In this document: positions 1-11,384 of the stretch, in pieces
Position numbering within the stretch: position 1 is the stretch's first letter
Layout of the letters: the number at the start of each line of letters is the position of its first letter
From: Bryopsis sp. KO-2023
Lineage: Eukaryota; Chlorophyta; Ulvophyceae; Bryopsidales; Bryopsidaceae
Length of the DNA: 64,000 nucleotides
Assembly (NCBI GenBank): GCA_030272585.1
Contig: BSYQ01000001.1
Location: 3,100,001 to 3,164,000, forward strand
Reading direction: 5' to 3'
Program-made: the position numbers and the translations under genes
The notes under the pieces: generated by a model
What the model saw: the letters and a program-made list of their open reading frames with translations, nothing else
Databases searched by the model: none
What the model was told of the DNA's origin: nothing

Positions 1-2
1 CC

Positions 3-311
3 ATGTTTCGTTGCTTGGCCAAAGGAAACTGTGACTTCTTGGTGAGCAGCGAACCGGAGTTGCCGGTGTCTGTCCCCAGAAACTCGACCGCCGATCCCAA
101 ACAGCTCATTGATCCGCTGCCATTCGCTCCATGCCCTCCAGGTGTCACTTGCGAAACCACTAAATGTGCAACCACAGATGGAATGGAGACTTGCTGTGAT
201 TGTGTGGTGTGGAGGCCCGATGGCCGATGCTCCAACAGTGGGTGGCGTGCCAGAGATGGAACCAGCGATGGAGGTTGTCAGTTTGCTTTTTTCGAGAAAG
301 GCAGCTTGTGA
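3..311 (+). CDS. Cys-rich 3' terminal exon, partial (unknown protein)
   Basis: An open frame enters from the left edge and ends at a TGA at 309-311, giving about 102 residues. The middle part is rich in Cys and Pro, with a cluster around CPPGVTCETTKC and CCDCVVW that resembles a secreted or disulfide-bonded module, though I recognise no family. An AATAAA-like sequence near 458-463 would suit a poly(A) signal about 150 bp after the stop. A second overlapping frame (109-444) is also open, so the choice of frame rests only on the protein-like, Cys-rich composition. It could also be non-coding. Confidence 0.3.
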   Translation: MFRCLAKGNCDFLVSSEPELPVSVPRNSTADPKQLIDPLPFAPCPPGVTCETTKCATTDGMETCCDCVVWRPDGRCSNSGWRARDGTSDGGCQFAFFEKGSL

Positions 312-1646
312 GTTTTGGGGCGAGGGATGGGGGTGGGGGGTTGGAGGGTCGATCGTGAAAACTGTTACCAAGAGAAATAACGGGATGGGGTGGGAGGAGA
401 TGGTTGCCAAGATACGCCAGCATGGTGGGGCGTTGGTTTTTTGATTCCATAAGGACACAATAAATGGGGTTGCTTTTTGACCCCTTCCTAATGAGTCCGA
501 GGAATCTTGTTGTAACATTGACTTACAATTGTGGTTTCGGCCACACATCAACAAGTGTTTCTGTTTGTTTTTGCCTGCCAAATGGTGGCTTTCGTCACTT
601 TTTTCTCCTCTGCAGGTATCATCTCAAGGCTGGTCGTCAGTGACAGAAACAGAAAACTAGAGATCCAAACACAAAATATTTTCTTTTCTTTTTCTCGTGC
701 ATGTGCTTTTTTTATACAAGGCCCAATGCAAGCATCGATATAGAAACAAACTCTGTTTTCAAAACATTTATTTGTAGAAGTAAGAAAAAAGAAAATAGGG
801 AAATGAAACACTGTTGTTTCAAAAAATTCGAAACAAAAAAAAAGAAACAAAAATTTCATCCATTTTGAGAGGGAGATTATAATTCTTCCCAATTACATGC
901 CCCTTCTTTCACCTCTTTTTTTTCAAAAACCCTTGACGATTTTGATACTTGCGTCCCGGCCATCTTTCAAAACTGTGCAATATCCCTGGTCTTTAGTTGT
1001 GCTTACTTTCTCTTTTCCCCTTTGATTTCCCCACTCCCCACAAAACCACCCCAAAAATTCCAAACACGACCCACAGTTGAAACATACAAAAGGACAAAGA
1101 ATTCCCTGACCAAATCCGCTGACCCCTGATGGAACAACACCACAGGACTCAGAGCACACCCCAATTATCAAAACAAATTTCCAATCAATTGCATAGGATA
1201 CACCACAAACAAGAGTCATAATTGTACAAACTGCACAGCACTACCCAACTGAATTACTTGCTTCCACACCCAGGTGGTACTTGTTCGAATCTCAGTCTCT
1301 TGCCCGAAAGGTTGACCCTGTGCCCAGTGTGGTGAGATTGGCCACAGGGGAAAAATCATCCAAGTGGAAATGCTGCTGCTGGACTTGGATCATTCCCTGC
1401 ACCACTTTCCATCATTTTTTTTCATCAATTTGTGTATCATTATCATTTTTTTGTCTTTGTCATTTTTTTCAATTTTTTTCTCGGAGTTTTCCATCGATTT
1501 TATCGTACAGATCCCTGATTCTTTAAATCCTGTACGGCACCTACGTTTTGGGTTGGCAACCAACGCCAACTTCAGGTCCGTCGTCAAGAAAGAGGGGGAG
1601 AGAAAGTGTGCACCGTTCGCGACACCACCTCTGCTCGACATCGACG
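312..1646. other. Spacer, no gene recognised
   Basis: About 1.3 kb of AT-rich sequence with long T and A runs. Short open frames exist on both strands but none resembles a known protein. The last 100-150 bases are probably the 5' untranslated region of the G-patch gene that starts at 1647. Confidence 0.5.
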
Positions 1647-3840
1647 ATGGAAAGAAAACCTATGGCGTGGGATTCGCAAGCAACATTCGTTGTGGACCCG
1701 AGGCTGAGCGCAGGGAGGGGTGCGGAGTTTTCCGCTGGTGCAGCCCTGGTACGGGTTTTTGAGTGTCGCTCACCGTCCTCTGGGCGAGTGGACGAATCAC
1801 TCGTTTCTGAGTTGCTTGGATAGTAGAGGTCGCCGGTGTCGTTCTCGAAACTGTCCAGTCTCGTTGCCTTGCGGTCTATAGCACGAAGACGATGAAGGCG
1901 TTCTGGGAAGGGGGGCCGACCTCGATAGAGATGCGGAGCCTGTCGGCGAGGAGCCCGCATCCATCCACACGCCAATCAGTGAGAAGAACGTCGGCTTTCA
2001 GCTTTTGCAGAAGATGGGGTGGAAGGGAACGGGGACGGGTTTGGGGCGAAACGAAGATGGTGGGTTGCCTGTCGTGGTGGCGTTTTTTTTCTCTCGTCTT
2101 TCTTTTTTCATTCTTGAAATGAGTGAAAACTTGAACCTCAGGAAAAGGAGACGTCTTCATACTGAAATAATTGGACCCTTTGGAAATTTGCTAAAAGGAA
2201 CAGTACTCACAGAGATATTTATTTTCCAAATCTAAAAAACATGAATGCATAAAAAAAAGCATAAATGCATAAAAAAAAGAAAATCTTTGGTGACAGAGAC
2301 TAAAAGAAGAAACAAGAAAAACAAAACCACCCATGTCTTACCGATAAATTAAAAAATATACATCTCATGTTGAAAGAGATCAAAACAAGAAACAAGAAAA
2401 AAACCCACCCACCCACATCTTACCTGAGAGGGCATCAAAAGGTCAAAGTCTGAAATCAGGATTTTGGTTTTTTGGAAGGTGGGCGTATGTCTACCGGGAA
2501 ATTTCTGGGGATCTCTATGCAGGTATCGTCGCTCCGGTGAAACCTTACCAAGAGGGCGGCGAGAACACCCGGCTGGGGGTGGGAAAACTGGAGCAGGATG
2601 AAGAATACACCAATGCAGATAATGTGTGCCGGAAAAAGCTGGAGGTAGAAATTCAGGCAGATGAGGATGAGGAGCGGTCCAAAAGGAGAGAGGTTAGTAC
2701 TCGAGTTTTTTCACAAGTTTTTCCTGAAGAAAAAAACGATATTGAGGAAGATAGATGGACACAGGAACATCAACTGATATCTTGCCCTTTCTAGAATAAA
2801 CTGTGCTGCATGTTTTGCTGTTGAAGTGAGGTACCTTGTTTTGACTCGGCACTTTCTGTTTTTTTTTTTACGTAGATACAAGTGATGCGAGAACAGAGAA
2901 TCAAAGAAGATGTCCAGGCTGCCAAGCAGAAATTTTACTGCCAGGTGGCTGACCGCTCATTGCTTTGATACAAAAAAAAGTCCTGCCGTATCGTTATGAA
3001 TTTGACAGCTTCGTGTGAAAACACATGAAGTGGAAAAAGTGGATATCCAGACCCTTGATTAAACCCATGCACTTTGTTTTTGCCAGATTTGTCACAAGCA
3101 ATACCAGACAATCATGGAGTGGGAAGCTCACCTGAGTTCGTACGATCACCACCACAAGAAGGCAAGTGGCAATCGTTTTAAAACTTTCATCAGTAGTTTT
3201 TGGTTCAAAAACCACCAGTTTTTCTCGAAATTTGGGAGCTGTTTGATGGAGGCTGAACAGTGGAAAATAAGTTTGAGTTCGCTGCCTGATTGTATTTTGT
3301 GTCGTATTGCTGCAGCGTTTGAACGAGATGAAAGCCATGGTTTCGGGGCGGTCAAAACGAGAGAGGAAAAAGCGTGAACAAAAGCAGCTGGACAAGGAGA
3401 TGGCAAATCTCGCCCAACAGTATGTTTAAATGAACTGTTTTAAAACAGCCTCCCTCCCAATCGCAAATGAGCTCCTGATGCACAGACTTGGAACGTTTCG
3501 TTGCACCGAACAGTACATCCTTGCCTACTGACTGCTGCTGGCGGTGGAATTTTGATATAGATCTGAACGAGCTCGTCGACAAACCGAAGAACCAGTTTCG
3601 ACTGCAAAAAGTGCACCTCGGCCTCCCCAGCCAGACCTCCCCACCGAGAGGAACGCTATCCAGTTTGGCTTCGGGGGAGGTAGCGTAAAGTCTGGAGGGG
3701 GTGGATTTTCGATGAAAACCTCGAGCAGTGCGAACAAGAGACCACACGCCGGAGGGATGCAAGCAACCCAAGCAAAGAAAGCGCAGAAAAAAGTTGCACA
3801 AAATCTGGCAGCATTTGGTTCAGATTCGGAGTCAGAGTGA
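1647..3840 (+). CDS. G-patch and C2H2 zinc-finger protein, GPATCH8-like
   Basis: Seven exons give 325 residues: 1647-1748, 1882-2059, 2523-2692, 2876-2944, 3087-3161, 3316-3419, 3561-3840. All phases close. The G-patch (from about residue 72) reads GFQLLQKMGWKGTGTGLG. It is followed by a GVGKLEQDEEYT linker, then a C2H2 finger of the U1-like type split by an intron: FYCQICHKQYQ ... HLSSYDHHHKK. A basic helix RSKRERKKREQKQLDKEM and an acidic end (FGSDSESE) follow. The order and spacing match GPATCH8/ZNF804-type proteins, which lack the long human C-terminus here. G-patch proteins usually activate DEAH helicases in RNA processing, so a nuclear splicing role is likely. The intron after 3161 starts GCAAGT, a GC-AG intron. 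The first exon is the weakest part of the model. Confidence 0.85.
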
Positions 3841-3918
3841 ATTTTGTGGGGACCTGCTGGGTATGATTGAGACAGTGTTGGATAGTGACTAAACTCTGTG
3901 TAACAAGAGAACCTCTCA

Positions 3919-3924
3919 AATAAA
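3919..3924 (+). terminator. Poly(A) signal of the G-patch gene
   Basis: AATAAA lies about 80 bp after the stop codon at 3840, just before the 3' end of the convergent XRP2 gene at 3990. Confidence 0.5.
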
Positions 3925-3989
3925 TGACAATGTGCGTCTGCGAAAGAGTGCCGAGATCCCCACTCCCAAAATCTATGAATGTTGATCTA

Positions 3990-6900
3990 TCAGCCATCTA
4001 TCCCCAGATGCCGAAAGAGTTTTGCGGTTTCCTCGACTGTAGTAATGAGTGCTCCTTTGTCTTGGGCTATAGCACAGAGGCCTCCGATGCAACCATTGCC
4101 AGTTATTTCCAAACCAACGCAATGTCCTGCCAGTTCCAGCACAAAACAGCATGGAAAAATAAACTGAGAAAAGATGCAAAAAAAAAGAGCCACCCCTTGA
4201 ATTCTGGAGGCGTGAACCCCACAATTTATGGATGGAGAAACTGTAAGAAAGGTCTCCAGGCGTTACCTCTGGGAATCTCTTTAACAGATTTGGAATCCCA
4301 CCCACTCAGTCTGATCATTTCTTTGGCAAGCCCTTCTGGCACCAGTGCTTCGTTTGTCCTCAACAGCTTTGCCTGCTTGTTCATGCATAGTGCGAACACT
4401 CAGGGTGAGTAGTTTATCCAGAAAGCCAGTTTGCATACCAAGAAACAGAGGAAGTCAAAGCACATCTGAGTCAGACCTGCTGCCCTGCTGTCCTTGCGAA
4501 CTCAAGAGCGTGGCTGCCTGATTTTGCCGTGAAAAGAACAAAGAGATATTCCTGCATGACGAAACAGGGTCATGGCATTACATTCGATTTGTTGTGCAAG
4601 CATCGTCCAGTTCTACTTTCATATTTAATGATCAAAGGCACACTCATGCATCCTGTTCCTACACCAGAAATCTAGCTCCAATATATGCCATATGATCTCG
4701 GGAGTGGGAAAAATGATGGGAAAAAAGTGTTGCTTTCTTGGGTTTGTTGAATGTTGCTACCTGTGGCTCCTCAAGCTGAGGTCGCTCTCCCCAAGTCTGA
4801 AGCAAAACCTAGTCAGGGAAAACAAACCCAAAATTATAACGCAAACCATGAATACCTGCTTTGGAACAAAGCCAGGGAAAAAAAAACATCCCTGACACAC
4901 ATACGATCTTGTCAATTCCATGCCAAAAAACCAACAAGAAGCTGCTTCAATGGTGGCATTCTTGCGAGAGCCTGCGCTACCTCCGATGCATGTTTCAAAT
5001 TCATAGCATCCTGGGCAACCTGGTCTGGTACAATGAGCCTCTGGAAGTTTGCAGCTGGGGGAAGGAAATGCATGTTGCCCTCCTTGGGGGTGAAATCGTG
5101 AATGTGACCCCAAAAGTTGTGGAAAGGTGAAAGGCCGGCACTGTGCATCTGACCTACCAACATGAACATCGAGCATGGATGAAGGCTTGGATTTCTTTTT
5201 TTCCTGACCATTGACTGACAGTAACACACATGTGTGCTTGTTTTTTTCAGGCTTTTTTTTGGATTTGGTCCTATGTGATCGTATCATTAATTGCCTGGAA
5301 AAAAATTTGTTCAAACCACACCTTCCAATCCATCATACTTCAGGTCGGAGCATCCAAAGCCGATCTGCAAGACCCTCAAAGGAAATCCTTTCTTTTCAGT
5401 GATTCAGCCAAGCCGGAAGCATCAAAAGCTCTTTCGGAAAAAAAAAACTTGTTGCATGTGATTTTTCCCTCCACCATTGAGCCAATGCACCTCTGCAATG
5501 ATATGTTCTGAGTATGGGAGCAGCTTGGGGGTTACCTTTGATGATGATTCTATGATTGGACGCGTCCTGCAATGGAGCAAGATGTCGCAAGCGGTGCAAT
5601 CCCGTGTCCTGGAAATCGAAGCCTGGGTTCAACAAGACCCCGATCAAGAGAGGGAGAATTATGGCATTGGCTCACCTCTTCAAATTCTCAGCTATCAGTG
5701 GGAGGAGTTTCAAAAGGGGGGGGGGGGAGGGGGGGAGGGAACTTGTGCACACTGACTGGGGTGGATGATTTTCTGGTAGGATATGGTCTGCACCTGAACT
5801 GTTGGCAAAGAGCCACCACTCGACAATCGGAGCAATCCCGGATGAAAACGCTGAATGTCAAGCCAGAGAACTTTGATTCATATCTTGTAGCATTTTGAGG
5901 GAAGCAAGCTGATGGTGGGACCCGAACATATGACAGGCAATGTGAATGCAAATGTTTTGCCTTTTCCAGCCAACCTGGCACTTGAAGGCCCAATGACGAT
6001 TTTACATCGCTTGCAGTCATCGATGGTCACCATGTCGCAGGAATCCAGCACATACAGGCAGCAATCCTGAAGCCACCAAGGTCGGTTTGATCAAAGTTCT
6101 GTTAGCTGTGTTTTGACTGGCTGGAAATGAGGGCATCACAACTCGGAAAACGGTAAGTAATGATTTGAGGGGCAGAAATATTTATTTTCCAAGGATGGGA
6201 GTTATGACATACATTTTTGTCATTTTTTTTTCATCCTTATTTTCTCACTTTCACTGCCTTTTTTATGATAGCTTGTTTCAGGAGAAAACAGTGATTTGGT
6301 GGACCAATGCAGATAGAGCTGTCACCTTGCAGTTATCGATGATAAATTGCTGGCCGTTGATGCTCCTGAAGAGATTTCACAGAGAGAACAGAGAAAGATG
6401 CTCTTACCCAGAATTGAAGTCCAGCATCCAAAAAAGGAAAAGAAAAAAAAACGCCTTGTGTGGTTTTTCAATTTAGCAGCTTTTTCATGAAGAGTTTGAA
6501 ATTTTTTTGTTGGAGTTCCAAGTGTGATGTGCTCACCCTTGCTCCCGAATGACGGTTTCTTTGGAAAGATGGGACAAAATGAAGTCTGCTGGTTTCGGTG
6601 CCCCTTTGGCCCCGCTTCGAGCCCCGATGGTGACAGGCTTAGGGGCTGAGACCGCCTGCAGGCATTCAGTCCAGCTGTATTCAACATTTTGGACCTCTAC
6701 AAGTCTTTAGTGCTTCTTTGTTTTATCAACACATGCCCTGTGGTGTGCCATGCCATAGTGATTTTGAAAGGGACTTTCGAAACACCAGCCCTGGCACACG
6801 ATGTCTGTGGCTGCAAACGAGAGGCTGGGCTGATTCTGGTTTCAGTTTCAGTGGGCTGGGTTCGAATGCCCATGTTCGTTTTTTCAGGGAACCTCATGCT

Positions 6901-7020
6901 GACGACCTTTGTTTTTGCATCCCATCGGTCTATGATGGAGGCATCTGTCGAGTCGTCGCGACTTCCTTCGATCGCATAGGCAGCCCAACGTGGGATTTCT
7001 TTGCTCAACAGACAACCCAT
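3990..7020 (-). CDS. RP2: XRP2 homologue: TBCC-domain GTPase-activating protein
   Basis: Twelve exons give 391 residues: 7020-6786, 6645-6537, 6365-6326, 6066-5975, 5850-5794, 5608-5536, 5364-5322, 5153-4981, 4796-4761, 4551-4477, 4372-4267, 4126-3990. All phases close. The protein starts MGCLLSKE, an N-myristoylation/palmitoylation signal as in human RP2 (MGCFFSK). The TBCC beta-helix follows: KPADFILSHLSKETVIREQG, GQQFIIDNC, VTIDDCKRCKIVIGP, VFIRDCSDCRVVALCQQFR, RPIIESSSK, FWGHIHDFTP. A C-terminal NDK-like domain (EYLFVLFTAKSG ... VGLEITGNG) completes the RP2 layout; human RP2 has 350 residues. The arginine of QQFR and the glutamate of PIIESS, the catalytic pair of RP2 towards ARL3, are both present, so it is probably an active ARL3 GAP that unloads lipidated cargo at the ciliary base. 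Exon 1 is the least certain junction. Confidence 0.93.
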
Positions 7021-7928
7021 GGCCGAGAGAAGGAAAAACCAGGGCGTATTGTCGTTGAATTGTTCCTCGAGCAACAGTTAAAATCAACCCCACTCCAAAG
7101 ACGTCGTTCGAGATGCTCAGCGATAGAAAACACGGACAATACAACACCCCTAAAGGTCTTCCCCCCCCACCCAAATGCAATCAATTCAAACCAAACGCGC
7201 GTCACACCATTTTTTCCACTTTCAACGAAAGGAAACCAGGTCATCGCCATTCAACCATCTTCCCTACATTAAAACAACTGTCCCTTTCCAGTAACATATT
7301 CTTACAACAGCCCACCCCTCCCTTCAACCGCTCAATTACACTCATGTCAACAACACTCTCTTGAAATAAAGTAGAACAAAGGAATCCCTACAAAAGAAAA
7401 GAATTCAAAACAGGAGCCCCATGTCACAGCTCTCTGTCCCTCCATCCAGACCATCTACCCGTCTATAATTGAAATCGATTCTTTCGGCCTCATCCGTATC
7501 GAACATTTCCAGACGTCAATAATCACTCCTTTTCTAATTCGCCCTCATCCAAAGATTGACGGAAAGCATCAACGATGGTCTTGTCGTCTGTGCAGCCACC
7601 ACCACAACACAGTTTCAGCCCCCCCCCAAAAAAAAATATAAAAAATTCATGATTAACGAATGGTGAATTGCTCTCTTTTTAAAGCAGCTGAGATTTTGGG
7701 ACACGCCAACTCAGAGGATCGACCGATTGCTTTTTCCATAAAACATGACTCTGACAAGACCAGCAATTTCAACAGGTTTCTGGGCCCATGTTGGAAAAAA
7801 AAATCATCCATCCACCCATGGGCTCCCACATTGCAACACGTTTGAATTGTTTTTCATGTAGTTTTAAATGGTGGCTAGCTTGGGAATTTGAAAACGCACC
7901 ACCACTTTAAAAAGAGCTAGGGAAAAAC
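7021..7928. other. Spacer between XRP2 and MTFP1-like
   Basis: It holds the XRP2 promoter and the 3' region of the MTFP1-like gene. C-rich stretches and a purine run near 7620-7640 are visible. No gene is recognised. Confidence 0.5.
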
Positions 7929-10061
7929 TTAACAGGAGCATGGCCACTGATCGATGGATTCATCTTCAGCATATGGAACACACACAAACACACACACACA
8001 CACAAAAACATACCTCGCAGCACAGGGAAGTCATTGATTATGCACGTTTCGTCGCAAATGGCAAGTCCCGCGAGCCTCCCTTGTCCATTTTCACACACCA
8101 CACGACGCAGGAAAGGACGCATGCTGACGTTGAGAATCGCATGGACGGCGTTGTCGATGGGGTGCACGATGAAGGGAATGGCGGTCAGGCCCGAAAAAGT
8201 CGGGACGCTCTTTTCGACCAGAGAAGTCACCGTCTCCGGATCGGTGTTGAAAGTGCTGGCGGCAGAAGCAAAAGCAGCAGCTACGGCTGGTGCCATGTTC
8301 TGAAGAGCAAAAAATTGACATTTTCGCTAAATAAACTCGACTCACAGTTTTCATACTGTGTGATTTTGATACTGTAAATCTTTCATGGTGTGTTGACCCA
8401 CATGCATCTATAGGGATTTTCAGTGCCGCATGGAAGCCATTCTTAAATATAATCAGTTAGAACTTCAACCAGCGTTGCTCACCTCTGGTGCATCAAGACT
8501 CAACCCGGAAACAAGAAGGTAGTGCACAGCTGCGACGACAGCATGGATAGTCGCCCCTAGGGAAAAATAAAAGAAGAAAAACCCCATCAATCCAAAGAAA
8601 CGTGTTGCATCGTTTTCTCTCTAAGTTCCAAACTTCAAGGACAGAGTTATTTCGTTGCAAAATCGTATGAACAGGGGAAAAAAAACTCGAAAAAACTTCT
8701 AATTGGGATCACACTGTTCTCATGCCAAACCCCTTTCGAAAATGAAAAAAAAAAAAAAGAAAAAAGACCATGAACAGACAAGATGCCAGTCGGCACACAG
8801 AGGATTTCCCTTCAACAAAAACAAACAAACAGACACACACACACACATCTTATACATTCGCACCTGGAATTGCCACTGATGCTAGAAGCTGCCAGACCAC
8901 GGTGTCCAATGCTCTTTCGCCTGCCAAAATGGCTGCCAGTTTTCCATTGTCCGTGCCTGAGCTGGGGTCCGACATTTCTTTCAACTCTGTCGAAGCCTTG
9001 TCATAGGCCTTGAAGCCCTTGTCGCCAGTGTCGACCAGCACGTAACCAATGGCGACTGCATAAGACAGTGGAACACCGCCAACTGGGAGCCACGCAGCAA
9101 AAGCCTCGCTGTACAGAGCAAAAACCAACTTGAATATTTTCTTTCTTGCACATACTTGTTGCGGTTTTGCTTGCAAATGTAATACAAGAAAAAAACAAGA
9201 TGGACCTCATTAAATTTTCCTCCAATGTGTTCACTTGTCTTTTTTGCAATTTCCTCCCCCCCCCCTTTCAACCACCATCAAAACGACAACAATAAATAAA
9301 TGAATGAATAATCACTGTCGGCTTAAGGATTCATTTCAATTGTTTTTTCCCAGTTTCAGATTCTTACCCCAGTTCGTTGGCATATCCCAAATATCTCAGA
9401 GGCCCATCTCGTAATGGATCGTATTCATCTACCTCTGCGTCAGGCTCCTCCTTTATAACATCTGGGGGGGGGGGGAAACACTTTCATTTCTTTACAGAAA
9501 AAAGAAATATATCCCTTTTTTTGATTTTAAAGAACTCCTTTTTGCAACAGTTGCAACAGAAAAAATAACAAAAAAAAATGGATTGTGGTAATGTGCCAAG
9601 CTGTCCAACAGGGGAACACCCAGCAAAAAAATAAATGTAAGAAAAAATGCTGCAGTGACTAACTCATATTTTACTTGTTATGTAGAGGACAGGGTTGTGA
9701 AACAGGGTTTGCGATGCTGATGAACGTCCTACGCGTCGCAACATCGAGCCCGCTCTGTTGTCGTACCCACAGAAGGAAAGTCGCCAGGGTCCCTGGTGGG
9801 GAAGAACCCTCCTTTATCGCTGTCCGCTTCGAAAGGATAATCGCCCACTGGTTTGCACTCGGCACCAGCGCCGTTGCCATTCTCGAAACTTTTCTGCTTG
9901 GATTGCACTTCTTTCCCAGAAGTGGCGCATCTGCACGGCGCGACGATGGGAGTTCGTCGCGAAGCACCGGACAAGCTACGAAACTCCGTGAAACGATGAA
10001 CGGCTTCGCGCCTTAACCCCTGTCCGGTCGACAAGCCTCGCATACAGGAGAAAGACGCCAT
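7929..10061 (-). CDS. MTFP1: Mitochondrial fission process protein 1-like (MTP18)
   Basis: Six exons give 342 residues: 10061-9767, 9461-9368, 9108-8864, 8556-8483, 8299-8014, 7963-7929; phases close. The core aligns with MTP18/MTFP1 along its length: PLRDGPLRYLGYANELGEAF, PLSYAVAIGYVLVDTGDKG, LDTVVWQLLASVAIPG, and IPFIVHPIDNAVHAILN with the hallmark HPID. MTFP1 is an inner-membrane protein that promotes mitochondrial division and regulates inner-membrane leakiness in animals. The N-terminus adds about 115 residues, starting MASFSCMRGLSTGQ and rich in Arg, Ser and Thr, which looks like an organellar presequence; mitochondrion versus plastid cannot be decided from sequence. The final exon is short (DESIDQWPCSC) and less certain. 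The intron acceptor before 9461 follows a run of more than ten C residues. Confidence 0.9.
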
Positions 10062-11384
10062 GGCACTGGATAACGCGAAGTCAAGAAACCTGGAATCAAA
10101 AACACACCGAGCAAAAAAACTTACGCCATTGACGACAAACCAGTAGAAACTGAACGGAACGCCAACGAAACGCAACGACGATAAACGACAGTATCGCACG
10201 TTCAAAGAAGACCACGATGGCGCAAACGTTACGCTTCTGTTGCGCCTTTGGAGGAATGCAACACAAGCCCTAGTTCTCGTCGTTCAAGACGAGGAGTTTG
10301 TGATGCTGTTGGTAAGATGACAGGCTTGCAAAATCGTATTGAGAAAACAAATCTTGCCTTGAGCTGAGCCTTTATATTGGGCCAGCGTGGAACTGTGGAT
10401 TACTAATAAACAAACTTGCTCATTAACACACTTGGGAATGTAAGCACCCCCCCTAAGCTGTTCCAAATAATGGTGATATTTCCCAGTCTGTCATGCCGCT
10501 GAGTAAAGCATCGATGAGTGGAGCAGAGGGCAAATTATTGCTGAGCTGCCTTTCTTAGTAAGCTGAAAAAAATCCACTCCACTCAGGTTTTTTTTTTTTT
10601 TTTTTTTTGGGAGGGGGGGATTGGATCGTTTTCTGTTCATTATTGCTCTTCAAATATTCACACAGCACTGTGGGGTGTTTTCAAACAAAAGTCTCGAAAA
10701 GCAATTCTGGAGGTCATTATCTTGGTTTAGGGAAGATGAAAAATTCGTGTGAGGGGCAGAATGAAGGCTTGAACTGCTGCCAAAGCACACAATCTAAACA
10801 GTGGGATGTGAAACACAGAGCGCCAATCATCATCCACCAACAAAATCGTCTCGAAAAGCATCACCATTACCGCATCCTTAAGAATTGAAAGATTTGCCTG
10901 TGTTTCTTTTTCTCTTTTTTCTTTTTTTTGATCTTCTTGTTTTGAGTTTCATATATCACTGCCGAATCTCCTCGGCGTTCCTACCCGACTTTTCACCTCC
11001 TTCCTGCACAGACAAGCTTTTTGCCAGCAAACTTCCTACCCCCCAAACACATGATATTTGCACACTCCCACATGCTTCTAAAAATATGTGTGCGTGTTTT
11101 TTTTTTTTCACTACAACTGTGCTTCGAAATAATGTAGATTGATATATCGATACAGATAATCCGTTCTTTTTATGTTTGCTGTTGTTTCTCTTGTTCTTAC
11201 CTTCGAATCCCACCGTCGCCAACGTCTTTTAATATTACTAACCCCCCCTTCTCCCCCCCAATGCCTTTCCCATGAGCACAGTAACTACACAGGACTTCTT
11301 TCTCTTTTTCAACATCTGTGTAGATAAACTTTTCTGTTTAGATTTTCCTTTGTTCCTTCCCCCCTTCCCCCCGGGCATCGAAAA
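10062..11384. other. Spacer upstream of MTFP1-like
   Basis: About 1.3 kb with a T-run near 10587-10608 and C-rich patches. No coding similarity was found. It must hold the MTFP1-like promoter and the carrier gene's 3' end. Confidence 0.5.

Noticed and set aside
1541-1975. 144-residue minus-strand ORF
   Set aside because: Overlaps the first exons of the G-patch gene; composition is low complexity and it has no family match.
3924-4412. 162-residue plus-strand ORF
   Set aside because: It lies opposite the last two XRP2 exons, which match a known family with correct splice sites and phases.
4751-5130. Plus-strand frame with VALLGGEIV, resembling a bacterial ceramidase motif
   Set aside because: It is the reverse of XRP2 exon 8 (GHIHDFTP); the resemblance is chance.
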